A DNA stretch of 64,000 nucleotides from Pocillopora verrucosa (Eukaryota > Cnidaria > Anthozoa > Scleractinia > Pocilloporidae). The DNA lies in NCBI RefSeq assembly GCF_036669915.1, contig NC_089321.1:6796163-6860162 (forward strand), read 5' to 3'. Positions 48,630-60,963 of this stretch are shown here, piece by piece; the stretch's first letter is position 1, and the number at the start of each line of letters is the position of its first letter. Both the position numbers and the translations under genes were made by a program. The notes beneath the pieces are model-generated. The model searched no databases. It saw nothing but the letters and a program-made list of their open reading frames with translations, and was not told the origin of the DNA.

Positions 48630-49085
48630 GAGAAATGCGGAAATAGCATACTGATGGACGCATTTTGGATTTAGAACTGAAAAAAGACATGCAACTCTTT
48701 AGTACTTTAAGGACCCCACGGTTTGGCTAGGGTCTCATTGATTTTTGATCTTTCGATTTGAATCAGAGACAGCAATTGAACATTGCACGTTGACGTTCTA
48801 GTTATACATTAATGCTAAGGCGTCCTATGGCTGTTATTAATTGAAGTTTTCCAGCTTTATACGTTGAGAAAAATACTTCTTTGTAAATATTTTTGCTATT
48901 CTATGGTACTCCCGCACAACAACGAAACTAGATCGATAAACCAGGACCAGATGGAGTAATTTAGGGACCTTAAACACGAAAAACATCATTTATATGTCAT
49001 TCTCCTAGTGGACATTTATTGTAGTTTCCAAGCTTCACAGTGTTCGCAAACACTGCGTATCCCTGGACTAATATGTATATGTATG

Positions 49086-49088
<3 letters not shown>

Positions 49089-49141
<53 letters not shown>
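49089..49141. repeat. (AT)n microsatellite
   Basis: Uninterrupted AT dinucleotides preceded by a few GTAT units. Confidence 0.95.
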
Positions 49142-49143
<2 letters not shown>

Positions 49144-50189
49144 TACTTATTTTTTTAAATAATTTTATCAATGGGAATTTCTGTATTATATCAAAAATTG
49201 TGCTCTGATATAAGAGTGCACACGGAAATTGGATTTTTGTATTAGATCTGAAAAGTAGCGAACGCTTTATAATTTTTGAGAGTGGACGCTTTTTTTTCAT
49301 CTTGGAAGGCATGTTTTTACAGTAGCACTGTTCTCTTCAATTTGAAATACCCTCCTTTTTACAATGGCACTCTCTAGTTATTTCCTTTAGGATTAAAACC
49401 AGTCAGAATTTCTATGGCTTCATTAAAGCATTTTAAATTCACCTCCGTGCCCAGCTTAAAGTGTGTACTTCATCAGAAAAATAGGCTCATCCCGAATTTG
49501 GCTGCTATCCTTAAAACGAAAGTTATAACGGTGACAAATTTACAATGAACCTACGGTTGTGAGGAAATAGACAAACGGTTTCAAATTGAAACTATCAATT
49601 ACTATCAATTACCTACTAAGGATTTGATTGGTGTTTTGGAATTTTAATTCATTTCCGTTGGTACTTGTTCAACCTGAAACAATTTGTATTTACTACAGTT
49701 CTTTTATTGTCTCAGTGTTATCTAGTTGTCTGTCCGAATTAGAGGGAAAATATCTTCGTGCGGACGAATGTAGTGACAGGGAACGAAAAAATAATTATTA
49801 AGGCAGCTGTTTCACTGCTTTGGAATAGAAGTAGATCGAAATTTTATTTTCTTCAGTAGAGGCAAAATAAACCAACTTCCTTACATGTTTGGTGATGTTG
49901 TTGTTTTTGAAAATCCCACGTGATCACACACTTGCCATTCCACCACAACGAGGTACTTTCTTTTTGTTCCCAGGTCTCCGTCGGATAACGGATTGGTTTA
50001 ATAAAAACATTTGCTCGACAGATATCTGAGGAAATACGATGACATAGGCAGCTGCGTAACTCGTAAATCGTCAAATATCAGGAACAGGGCGATTCCGTTC
50101 CAAGTACTTACCGCTAGAGTAGCATAACCGTATGAAAGGTTGACGTGCTTAACAGCTCTGATGGGCCGTGTAATTTTCACATATTAAAG

Positions 50190-50915
50190 ATAGAGCGGAA
50201 GTGCAAGGTAAGCATAATTATATTTTACACTTGAGGATACAAAACTTTCCCAACTCAACGATGGTATTTGGCAATCGCCTTTTCTCTAACGTTCTTTTAC
50301 ACTTTTTCGCGTCATGTTTTGTTCATTCTTTTTGTTGTATGTGTTTAATCCCAACAGTTTCTAAGAAACGCTTTGCGACTTCAAGAATATTTACACCGTC
50401 TCGGCAGCCGTCGTGCAATGAATAAATTCTGATTTTCAACATCAGATCGCGAAAGGTTAGTGAATATTTTATTTTTTTCCATGAAAAGTTGCAAAAAAGT
50501 GTCTTTTACAAAAGTTTGAACTAAATCTTCCAGGAGACAATTTTTCTCGAGCATTGAGGTATCGAAGTCGTCTAAAATAAATAATTAATTACGACAGGGA
50601 TACTAGATCAGGTTTGAACACGTTAAGAGAGAGCGGAAGTGAAAGTTAAGCATAATTATGTTTTACACTTGAACATACAAAATTTCCATTCTTTTTGTTG
50701 TAGGTGTTCAATCCCATCAGTTTCTAAGAAACGCTTTGCACTTCACGAATATTAACACCGTCTGGGCAGCCGTCGTGCAATGAATAAATTCTGATTTACA
50801 ATGTCAGATCGCGAAAGGTTAGTGAATATGTTATTTGTTTCTAGGAAAAGTTGCAAAATGAAAGTGTCGTTTACAGTCTTCCAGGAGACTATTTTTCTCT
50901 AGCATTGAGGTAAAA
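50190..50915. repeat. Imperfect local tandem duplication
   Basis: The first copy (about 50190-50600) and second (about 50630-50915) share GAGCGGAAGTG, AAGCATAATTAT, CAGTTTCTAAGAAACGCTTTG, GGCAGCCGTCGTGCAATG, AATAAATTCTGATTT, TCAGATCGCGAAAGGTTAGT and CTTCCAGGAGAC, in the same order. It has no coding content. An ancestral insertion with a nested duplication would explain it. Confidence 0.75.
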
Positions 50916-52771
50916 AAACAACATAATTATTTACGACTGGGATACTTTGTCAGCTAGTCAGGGTCTGATAAGTCAATGTTTACTGCCCTTGACGTTTTGA
51001 TATAAAACTTCCGCAAGGGGCTTCTTGTCAGGCGTTTTGAGCCTGTTTTGCATAATGACACATATTGACGTTAACACCACACAATTATCGTGCTGAGTTT
51101 GCCTGCAAAGGAACTTAAACAATATTTCAAGTTTTAAAAGGAAAGTCGCCCACTTTGTTGGAAACTCTTCGTAATTGGATCGAAACACGTCTTTCAACCT
51201 GTATATAAACGCATGTAAATAAATTTTTTTCGCAACACATGTAAATAATTTTTTGCCCCGTTTTAATTTGTTATCATATATTTGCTATCATTGTATATCA
51301 CGACAGAATAGCCTCGTAGAGGGGAGCCGCAATAATGTAAAATGTATTATTGTATTATAGACAAAAGCTCAGCGTGTAAGGGAACAATAGAATCAATCGG
51401 TACACAATGATTGAACAATCGTACATACTGACAAACAAATGCGGGAAGTTTCGCTTGCATTCGGTGATCTTGCGACCGATTTCCGTTCTCGTGGTGTGAA
51501 GCCTAATGATCACTGCCTCTTGGCATCCGCGCGGCCAACTTTTAGAAAATTTCAAATCGGATTTCCGTTCCCTTCCGACCCTTTCTGAGAATGAAAAGGA
51601 ACAATGCCTCTTCCTAACAGAACAATGGATATCAAATTCTTAAACGCGATAAAATAAGCGACACTTCGACTCACCGAAGCGAAGCGAATCATGGCTGTGA
51701 AAACGGAAGTTTTAGAAAGTTTATGGTTAAATTACGATATCCGTAACGTATTGTTTAAGGGAATATTTGTGTTAAACATACATCTTTCAGAATTTTTAAC
51801 AACAAATCTAAGCATAATCCTTCTGCGTGGGTTTCGCAGGTACACGGAAGATCGAAATTCGTGCGTTTTTCGCTTCTAACAGCACATCAAGAACTGTATT
51901 GAATAAAGCTTTTTTTCTCTCTTTCTTGGGGTAGAAAAACACTGAACAAAGGAAATCACCTTTAAAATCTGTGGAGAAAATAGACCATGTAAAACTGAAG
52001 ACTGTGTGGCTTGAACAAGTTAAATTACCTGTTAAAACTTTGGACCTAAATAACTAAGCGGAAAAAAGATTCAGTTGAAAACGTTTTAGGAGTATATAAG
52101 TATATAATTAATGTCTGTCTGCCTTTGCAGTGGTGGATAAATGACAAATGATTAAGGGATTTTGGGAGCTAATCGCAAAAACAAAAATGATAACGTACTC
52201 AATTTCAGAAAAAAACACATGATAAATGTAATAATTATAAGAAAGATCACATAAATACATAGATTATTTGTTTATTTACTTTGATGAGAGCCTCTTGTTA
52301 GGAGCTCGTTACTTGGAATTTCCATGTGTGCTGTCAGCTGTAAGTTTGCGTCAGCCCTTTCTAGGTTTCCCGTGTTAATGAAACTGAAGGCACATCATAA
52401 TTAGCACAACTCTCCTCCAATAAATCTGATCATTCTTCCATCCTTTCACCGTTGATGTCAAAGTTTCAATTTTAAAAACATGAAATCAGAAATGTAAATG
52501 AGGATAGTCTTGGCTCCGCTCCGATTTATTATTAGTAATAAAGAGTAACTGCGCAAAAGCCATTTTTATAGATACCATTATTTAATCCTTAAAGTTCATA
52601 CGTTTAAGTTATTCCATATAAACTTTAAAAGTACCGCATTAAGTTAATTAATTCTTTGAGGATTACTCCTACCGTTAATACCACTTTAAATGGCCATCAT
52701 CAGGAGAGTAAACAATAGCAGAAGTGACACAACCATATGTCAAAATAAATGATCAGTTTTCGATCACCTAG

Positions 52772-52778
52772 TATAAAT
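52772..52778 (+). promoter_or_regulatory. Candidate TATA box of HEPN-STAND gene B
   Basis: TATAAAT 65 bases upstream of the Kozak-like ATG at 52837. A second TATAAAA at 53088-53094 is an alternative. Confidence 0.45.
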
Positions 52779-52836
52779 GGCTCAAAAGCTCTTTTTCTCC
52801 CACACAGTACTCATATCCCTCAATGGTAGCCTCACC

Positions 52837-52870
52837 ATGGACGTTACCACTATAGCTTCTGATACTGCTG
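52837..52870 (+). other. Candidate first coding exon of gene B
   Basis: CTCACCATGG context, then MDVTTIASDTA and a GTAATC donor after one base of the next codon, the same end phase as exon 1 of gene A (MEATISDN, and so on). The connecting exon that would change the phase to that of the HEPN exon was not found. Confidence 0.4.
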
Positions 52871-53977
52871 GTAATCCAGTTAATAGGAAATACGACTATC
52901 TTGCTAGTTGTAACTGACCACTCTTAAGTTGATTTCCAATATGCATTACTTGTTTTAAGCCACCAGGGTAACTTAGTTTCTTTATATTTTGATATATTTT
53001 TGCGCACACACCCATTGCAACACGTTGTCGTCCTGCATTTTGTCCAAATACAACAACTTGTCTTGTTTTACTGGCACCAACACGAAGTATAAAAGGGACC
53101 AGGATTTTTCTCTATATCATTAGACAGCTGTGTCTTCGTACAGTTACCATTAAGAGTTACATTCTTGTGTTCATAATATGGGAGATTAAACTAAAACAAA
53201 CTCAATACACTTTGAGATATTTCTTTCAATGTTTACCTTTCCTTCCATAATAGCTATATAGATACATGTTTACTCAGACTCTCTACAACGCAACTGTTTT
53301 CGATGCAGTGTTGATCGTGTAGAAAGCCATTTCGCTCTCATTTTTGTATGGACTTGATAGTGTGAGTATTCTTCCTTGATCTAGGTCTGCATTTGAAGTA
53401 GCAATACATTTTGGATGACATAAGAATGTTTATAAGAGTATGCCTATACGCCAATATTAATTTCTTTATCTTTTGCTTTTTTTTTCGTGAAAACTTTTCT
53501 AGTTTTGTTACAGGTGTTCTGCTAAGAGCACCATCAAATCGTTTTCGCCGCATACGATTATTATTATAATTGTTATTACTTGTCCAGCACAGTACACTTT
53601 TGCTGTAAACATAATTTTAGTGATACATCAGCTTCGTCTGACCTCATGTTATTTGATACGGTAATAACATCACAGTACAAAATATCAACAGAATTTCGCA
53701 GAAAAGTGACATAACTAATGTAAATAACAGCACAAGAAAAATAGACGAGAGCCACTTATGCAACCAGAAACATGGCGTCCGAACTGTTTCCTGCCACCTG
53801 AGCACGCTGCATCATGTCTTATCAGTGCCTAGAAAATTAGAGCATAATTTTTAGCGAATAATTGATTAATACAGGATAGTGAAACGCCTGCTTTGATTTT
53901 CGATATGCCGTTGTTTCTTTACATATTTACAAATATTTGCCTTGATTAATATTTTGAATGATTCTTTTTATCTCCAG

Positions 53978-56900
53978 TAAAAACATTCTGTGTATTTACA
54001 AGCTTATTTATGGGGTTGGCCTTCGTACGCTCAGAAGGTTGTTTATGGACATCAATCCAAATTGGTCTAATCAACAATCTGATGCAGCTACATTTGACAA
54101 GGGAAAAATGACGCTTTCTAAAGACGAACAAGTCAGCTTCAACAGGGGAAACATCAAAGAATGGGACTTTTCATTGATGACCACTGCACTTCTCTACTCA
54201 AAAAGTTGTGCCCTGGAAATTGTCAAAAGACCAGGCTATGAAACTGCACTGAAAGAGTTAAAAAAATGCCGTAACAAACTACTTGGACATCCATCTACAG
54301 ATACGATGTCCGATACAGACTTCGGTTACTACTGGCCCTTGCTGTCAAAACACTTTATCACACTCGGAGCAGACCCTAAAGTCATTTCTGAGATGGAATT
54401 TAGAAGAGGTAATGAAACAAATTAAATTGCAAATTCTAATGACACAATTAAGGTGTTCGACCGGGTATTAAACCGTCGAATTTGATCTTTTATCATAACT
54501 CACAATTTAATTGTAGGGTTTATGAGATTTTTGGGACAAGAAGGAAAACGGGACCCACAACAATACATATTTCTATGCATTGGCGTAGTTTCCTAGATAA
54601 AGCAAAATCAGGAAAGATGTTCGACTACGGTCGATGATTGCTTGGGAGTAGTGCTCCAAACTGCGTCCGTTTTGGTCGTCATGGCAACTGAGGAACATTT
54701 GGCGACTAAACTGCTACTTTCACGACCTGTGTCGGGCAATGACGCAGCAAGTTGTAACTTTCTGATAAGTTACTTCTCATGGTCAGAAGTCAAAGTGACA
54801 TAAACATTTTTATGAATTATTACTTAAATGCTTTATTGTTTCTTCTATTTTCCCCTTTGGCTCCCAGGATATTAAGCCTTGAGATGTCACGTGAATCTCT
54901 AGTAATGAATGCCTGTCATACTGATCAATCCAAAGAAGACACGCTGTGTGGTCAGCGATCTAGTAATGTCATGTAATATTGCATGAAATGTTTATTTTAT
55001 TCTTTATTCGCCTTCTGTCTTCAGCCACAGACCTTGTTGGAGCAGAGTACTACATGGACCTTTTTCTCGCCGAACGAGATAGTCATCTTCGTTGTGAACA
55101 GAAACTGGACGATATCAGTAAAAAGTTAGACTTCGTCATGGCCATTCAGGCAGGTTCGGGGACTCAAAAAACTATCCTTACTCAAGATGACATGAGTAGT
55201 CCTCAGTGGGACGAATGGCTGAGATTTCGTTCTGCAGTTGGTGACTTTGATTCCCAAAAAAATCAGTACATTCTTGCCATCGATACTGTACCAAATGCGG
55301 AAATGAAGTGCTATTCTAATTTGAGAAGTGTTGCTTGGAAGATGATACTGGATTTTGATCTCATGTCAGAAGAAGAAGGCTTCTATCACGAGTTTACATC
55401 TAAAGAAGAGCAAATGAGTAACCTGGTAAACATGTTTACTCCTGCAGAGTTGAAACAAAGCACCATGCGAAGTTTGGTAGGGCAGATCGATCCAAAAAAA
55501 ACTCAGTGGTTATTTGTCAAAGGAAGGGCTGGTGACGATGACGACTGCAAATGTGAAGAATTTTCTGATTGGGAAGCCACGGCAGTAAAAGACATTACCA
55601 GTTTGCTTCGGTGTTGTTCGGATCCAGACACGTTTGACGAGTTAAAGCCAGTCGTATGCCTTATCCTCCCCTTCACTGGGTGCAGCCAACCCTTTCTACA
55701 AGTAACAATGAGTCGTTTGATCGAAAACTTCAACAAGCACAAACTGACGTTCGTGTCTGTCAACAACGGGAATTGGCATGATCTTTGCGGCAATTCCAGT
55801 GTGCAAGCCTTCCAGTTGTGCCCTAAGATTCTTGATCTGGGGTTAAAAGAGATACTCGGAACGTGTACGGATCAAAAGCTGCGAATGCCTACTTCTCATG
55901 CTGGAGTTCCAGTACACCTTAGTCGACGACAGTATCTCTACATCAAAGAGTATCTGGAAGTCTTGTACTTAGGATGTGAAGATCTACCGGAAGATGCTAA
56001 TAACCCCTCGGAATCTTTGGAACAAGTAGAAAGACACTTGGAAGAGCAAAGAAAATCATTCTTGTCAGGAAATGAAATATCGTTTGCCAGTCTCTATGAC
56101 AATCACGATGCTAGAAGACAGCTTGAGAGAGATATCCAAGTTCACGTTCAGCGACTCTTGGATCAAGGCCTATTTCGTCCCATCACCGTAGAAATTCGAC
56201 ATTCGCCAGGCACAGGTGCCACCACCATTGCCCGTCGTGTTCTTTGGGATCTGCATTGTTCATACCCATGCCTGACAACTGATGTTGACTCTCATCGCTC
56301 TTCAGATGAAGACAATGACTTTGCAAGCAAGCTAGCAGAACGAATATCCTCGATCGAAGAAATTTGCAATACACCTCCACTGATTCTTATAGATGGAAAG
56401 CAATCAGGCTCCATAGAGGGCCTCTCGAACAAGCTCGCACGAATACTTCAAAGTAAAGGCAAAAGAGCCCTTTTATTACGGTGTATTCGAGGAATGAAAG
56501 AATCAAAGAAAACACAGGAGTCTTGCCATGTTCATAAAGTGTTTCATGTCAATGTTAAACTGGAGGAATCCGTCACTGATCTGCACGAATTCAAGTCCAA
56601 GTACAAGGAGTACCTCGATTCGGTCGATAAATCACTGAACAGTAGGCAGATTTTATCTGGCCTCTGTCGTGTTTTCCATTTTCCTCTCCTGGCCATGATG
56701 CAGGAATTCCGTCCTAAACTAGAGAAGATCATCGAAGACACCTTCAACGAACTTGGAGGAATTCAGCAAGAGATTGCCGCAGTGGTTGCCTTCTTACAAA
56801 AGTATGCTAATCTTCCAACTCCGGCCATTCTCCTACACGAAGCTTTTAAGCAGTTCATTCGCCTAGAAGATAAGAACACTGCCACTTATGATGATATCAA

Positions 56901-58665
56901 GCAGTTGTTTTCAGATTATTTGATGAATTTAATGATACCCGCGAAACCAACACCATCTGGAAAAGATAATCCACCAGAAAGCTATACATTCCAGCATCAT
57001 GTAGTCGCAGACCTAATCCTTAAAAGAGTGTACCAAGAGCAGAAACGCGACCTTTTTCAGATTGTCGACCGATTTCTTCAATTTCCTATATATCAGCAAG
57101 AAACTCTTCTACCCCTTTTAAATGAACTTTTCATCTACAACAAGGTCAGGCCAGGTCAAACGGAGAAGCTCAAGTTCTCTCTTCTATTCGAAGAATTGAA
57201 GAGTACAGATTCAGATCGAGCAGCAGACATCTTTTGTAAAGCTGCTGAGAAGATCAATCAGCCAGTGATGTATGCGAATGCAGCACGATTTTGTGCAAGA
57301 AAGGATCCCCCATCATTCCCAAAAGCGAAAGAACTAATTCAACGTGCTTTGAAGGTCCATGATTGTGCAGCATTTAAAGCTGGATACAAGAACTTGTGCC
57401 ATACTAAAGGTGTCGTTCTTCACTTTGAACTCAAGCACAAGATCAATTCTGGCGAGGTCCACGATCTTGAAGAATTGGAAGAAATGGCCAGCAAAGTTCT
57501 TGAGGCGCATCGTGAAGCACGCAATTTTCCTCCAACTTACCCACACCCTCTTATTGGCGAAGTTGAGGTGTGGCTTGAGTGCATCACATGGATCATGAGG
57601 AACATGTGCGATAATGACACTCAAGAGACCTTGCGTTTTATGACAACTTTGTCTCCTCCTTTTTTTCGGACATGTTTAAGTGACTCTTTATATCTTCTAG
57701 ACGTTGTTGATGGTATTGTCCAAAGCGTGTCCCAACTTGCTGATCCCGAGGAAACCAAAAGGCTGTCTAACAATTTGAGGTTATCCCTTATGAAACCGTT
57801 CCGCTCAAGATCTCATCTTCCTGGTAGACTGAAAGCCGACGAAGATATTGTTCAAGCTTGTGAAGCAATCTGCACCACGAAGAATTTCCGGGAATCGTCA
57901 ATGTTGGAACTTAAGCGACTTCAGGCCCACTTCCTTTTGACACACAACGAGGCAGTTGACAATTTCAAACAAGAAAATCTTGAATATCTGCTGAAACTCC
58001 TGGAAGAACTCGTTCTCAAAGAAAACGATTACAGCCTCGCTCATCATCTGATAAAAGTATGCATGCTAGTGACAGGAACAAGATGTTACACTCTTCAGCA
58101 GGGTCTCCATGTTTGTGACAAGTGGTTGTCGGTGGCGGGCCACGACTGCCTCCCATCCTTTTACCAGATGGTTATCTGTTTCCTACAAATTTTGGATGGA
58201 AACACTCTAGAATTTATGCCGAAGTATATCCAAGCCTTGCAAAAGTGCCGAGAGAAATCTCAGAACCATCTGAAGAAATTTTATGCTACATTATATGTGG
58301 GCAAGGAGGGAAATGGTATGTCTCGCTTCATCAGCCGCAATGCATTGCTTCGTGGAGAGACAAACTACTCTCCCGACAATTTTCAAAAAGTTTCTAAATT
58401 TTGGCAGGTGGAGAGTAGAACGAAACTGAAGGAGTGCAAAGGAAGAATCAGAGAGAAGGAATCAAGTCGTGGAAAGTCGCATTTTTGCATCGAGCTAGTG
58501 CAAGGTAATCTTGAACTCTATGTTGGCAAGAATGCTGACATCGGCAAAGTGCAGATGGATTTTACACCAGGAGCTTTGGTGTATTTTGTTGTCAGTTTTA
58601 ATCTCCAGGGTCCTGTTGCCAATGGCATAACATTTTCGCCACAGGATTCTCTAAACGAGTATTGA
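53978..58665 (+). CDS. Gene B: DZIP3-type HEPN / SAMD9-like STAND NTPase / OB-like protein (5' end uncertain)
   Basis: Exons 53978-54408 and 55025-58665, in frame, encode at least 1357 residues. The HEPN exon is 431 bases, exactly as in gene A, with the same phases on both sides. It keeps YGVGLRTLRRLFMDINPNWS, EWDFSLM and R-x5-H (RNKLLGH, 54270-54290). The large exon parallels gene A throughout: FDLMSEEEGFYHEFTSKE, WLFVKGR, VCLILPF, P-loop SPGTGATTIARRVLWDLH without a Walker Lys, LILIDGKQSGS, CRVFHFPLLAMM, helical repeats (NAARFCARKDPPSFPKAKEL), and the OB-like end (CKGRIRE, LYVGKNADIGKV, GPVANGITF). Similarity to gene A is high over the full length, so the pair arose by tandem duplication. 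No lysine-rich exon is visible upstream; the start may be at 52837. Predicted role as for gene A. Confidence 0.85.
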
Positions 58666-59545
58666 GAAAGACTGTTTGACACTTCAACAGTGTCTCGTTC
58701 AAACAACCATTGGGAATATAATGAAAATTTTACAGTCGGATTCTATTGAAGGCTTTGGTTGCTCGCTCTGTATGAGGTAGAACAATGACATACAATGACA
58801 TTTTCAATCACTTTTCAATGGAAAACAAGCTATAACTTCCTGTAAATTTGTTATTTACCCTTTTAATTGTTACTTATATCTTAGGTACTGTCTTCATCAA
58901 TCTAATTTCGTTACAAATCGTGTGGTTGATCGACTTGTGATCTGTTTTCGTTGTGCGAAAATAAGATTAGGCAAAATCTATATTCGTCTTAACAAACCAC
59001 CATGCAGTTCTCAAATTCTCTTTCCGGCTATGAAGCCTTTAGATAAGCTTTTTTCTATGTCCTATTTGAGAGTCGTAGAATAATGGTCCTTAAAATTTAA
59101 ATCGCGGTAATGTTAGAATGATCTAAGAGTTTGTTAAGGTTGATTCCTGGGCTGCCTTTGATAGCCTGAGGAGGCGCCATTGAAAAGGTTTGGCCTCGAA
59201 TCTTGGAAAGATATCTTAAAACTGTTTATTGTTAGGTCAAATGATAAGTCAAAGAAATCTATGGGCACCAAAACAGTTGACAAAAGATTTACATATTCAT
59301 CTATGTCGTTATTTCGGGAACTACGTAGTTTATATGGTTATTCAGACATTTGTATGTCATAACCCAGTAATGTATAAGTTTGATGATCAAAAAAAAAACG
59401 AAGAATCAAGCCAATAATAAGGCAAACACTACAAGATATTTTGTAGATCACAATTATTAATGAAATACATTTCTAGCTAAATAATTTTTGAAATTGTGCT
59501 TCCAAAGCCAAAATATTTGTTACAATATAATTAACTTTTTTTCAG
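58666..59545. other. Intergenic DNA downstream of gene B
   Basis: Presumed 3' UTR and spacer; nothing recognised. Confidence 0.5.
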
Positions 59546-59864
59546 GTGACCATTACTTAGTCTCATACACGATCGCTTCTTTAGCTACTAAAAAACTTAA
59601 TTCGAAGGAGAAATATTTCAATGAAAAGAACAAAGTTGCCCGTTATCTCGAACAGAAGATGGACGTTCAAGGGCTCACAATAAAAAAAATCCTACTGACA
59701 TATATGTCATTACCTCGCGAAACCAAAACCAAAAACGCGAAATTACTTTCCAGCTGCGTCCGGAACGTCCAGAACCAGTAGAACCGAATCCACTGGAAGC
59801 AAAACGCTGTAAATTCGCTCCGGACACCCCGACCACCCCGATGTTCTACTCGTATCATGGGTGA
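59546..59864 (+). pseudogene. Unidentified coding-like exon, broken at an A-run
   Basis: After a T-rich acceptor (TTTTTTTCAG, ending 59545) one frame reads DHYLVSYTIASLATKKLNSK, and on to QGLTIKK. At the eight-A run (59672-59679) it becomes poor, while the neighbouring frame continues coding-like: REITFQLRPERPEPVEPNPL, then CKFAPDTPTTPMFYSYHG and a stop at 59862-59864. The second part uses CGT, CCG, CTG and ACC codons and is more GC-rich than its surroundings. I do not recognise the family. It could be a frameshifted terminal exon of a gene whose other exons I cannot see, a transferred fragment, or a sequencing slip in the A-run. Confidence 0.35.
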
Positions 59865-60963
59865 TGATGTTAGTTTACGTTCGTGTTCCTTATTCCAGGG
59901 TCGTATAATGGAATGGAATTTTAAAAAAGCATAAAATTCCAGCATAGCGGTTTGCTGAGAACCTTCGGATGAGGCGTTCCTCGGATATCGCAGTACCCAA
60001 ACCGTTAGAACTTTCAAATTATGGTTCAATTAATAACACTCAGGGTAAAGGCTGCTAATTGCTCCTTAGACATTATCATACCTTTGGACGATAAATGTCA
60101 CCACAATTAAAGCTAGACATCAAGGGCAATTAAAACATAAATCTCCCCTAAGGTAATCTTCTTAAACCCCAAAACGACCTCTCTAACAGTGTTAAGGTCT
60201 TTTCAGTTTTTATTTTGTTCCATTACTTTTCTTTGACAAAAACGGGTTTCGAAGGTTCCGGATGTTCTGCTGTCTGCTGATCCACAGTCCAGTCACACTC
60301 TTATGTCGCTAGGTGTCACGGAATTTGTAAAACTTCATGAAATTAAAGGGTGTGTCCAAATGGCCATTTTGGATCGGAGAAAAACTTCGAGCTAATTTGA
60401 TGTTACTCAGATCCGTTTGGCACACGCACAAAGATAACGGTAATAAAGATTTTTGGCGCAGTCCACCAGATAGTATTTTATTTTGACAATTTTATTCTCA
60501 AGAAATTAAAAAAAAAAAAAAAAAAAAAATGAAGGTTGAGATTCAATACCTTCTCATTCAGTTAAATTTTGGCGAACCGTCGCGGACTGCACCGTAAATT
60601 CTCCTCATCGTATGTAGTTTTGGTTAGCCAAGTTTCAGATCAAAAGAATATATCTTGCTGTTGCTGTGGAATGACACGATGTAGCTGTTCTAATTAATTG
60701 GCGAAAGGCGGCAATATCTTTGGCTGAATTCGTCAGAGAACCCATGTCTATTTTCCTTCCTTCATAGACTTGTTTAGATCTGTTATGTAAACCTGGAAGA
60801 AATCATTCATTGCTTTGATGTAATCTTTTCACCAATGCATGCGAATCTGAGACGTCATAACTTTGTCGGTATCGTTGTACTGGCAAAAGGGGCAACGAAC
60901 CCCAAAGCTTTGAGGAAACGAGAGCCCGCACGTACGTCAGTGGTTTCACCCACAAACAACAAA
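59865..60963. other. Spacer upstream of ribulose-phosphate 3-epimerase
   Basis: No gene seen. Contains a 22-base A-run at 60508-60529, possibly the tail of an old retroposed element. A frame upstream of the epimerase ATG stays open to an ATG at 60835 but has no family resemblance. Confidence 0.5.

Larger units (their letters stand above)
48630..52771. other. Spacer between HEPN-STAND genes A and B
   Basis: No gene recognised. Contains an AT dinucleotide run at 49089-49141 and a diverged local tandem duplication at about 50190-50915. Remaining open frames are short and resemble nothing I know. Confidence 0.55.

Noticed and set aside
51691-51879. Short + strand frame starting MAVKTEVLE
   Set aside because: No resemblance, no extension by splicing found, and it lies in AT-rich spacer.
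53088-53094. TATAAAA as the main promoter of gene B
   Set aside because: No ATG exon of the needed phase follows it; the 52772 box with a Kozak ATG fits better.
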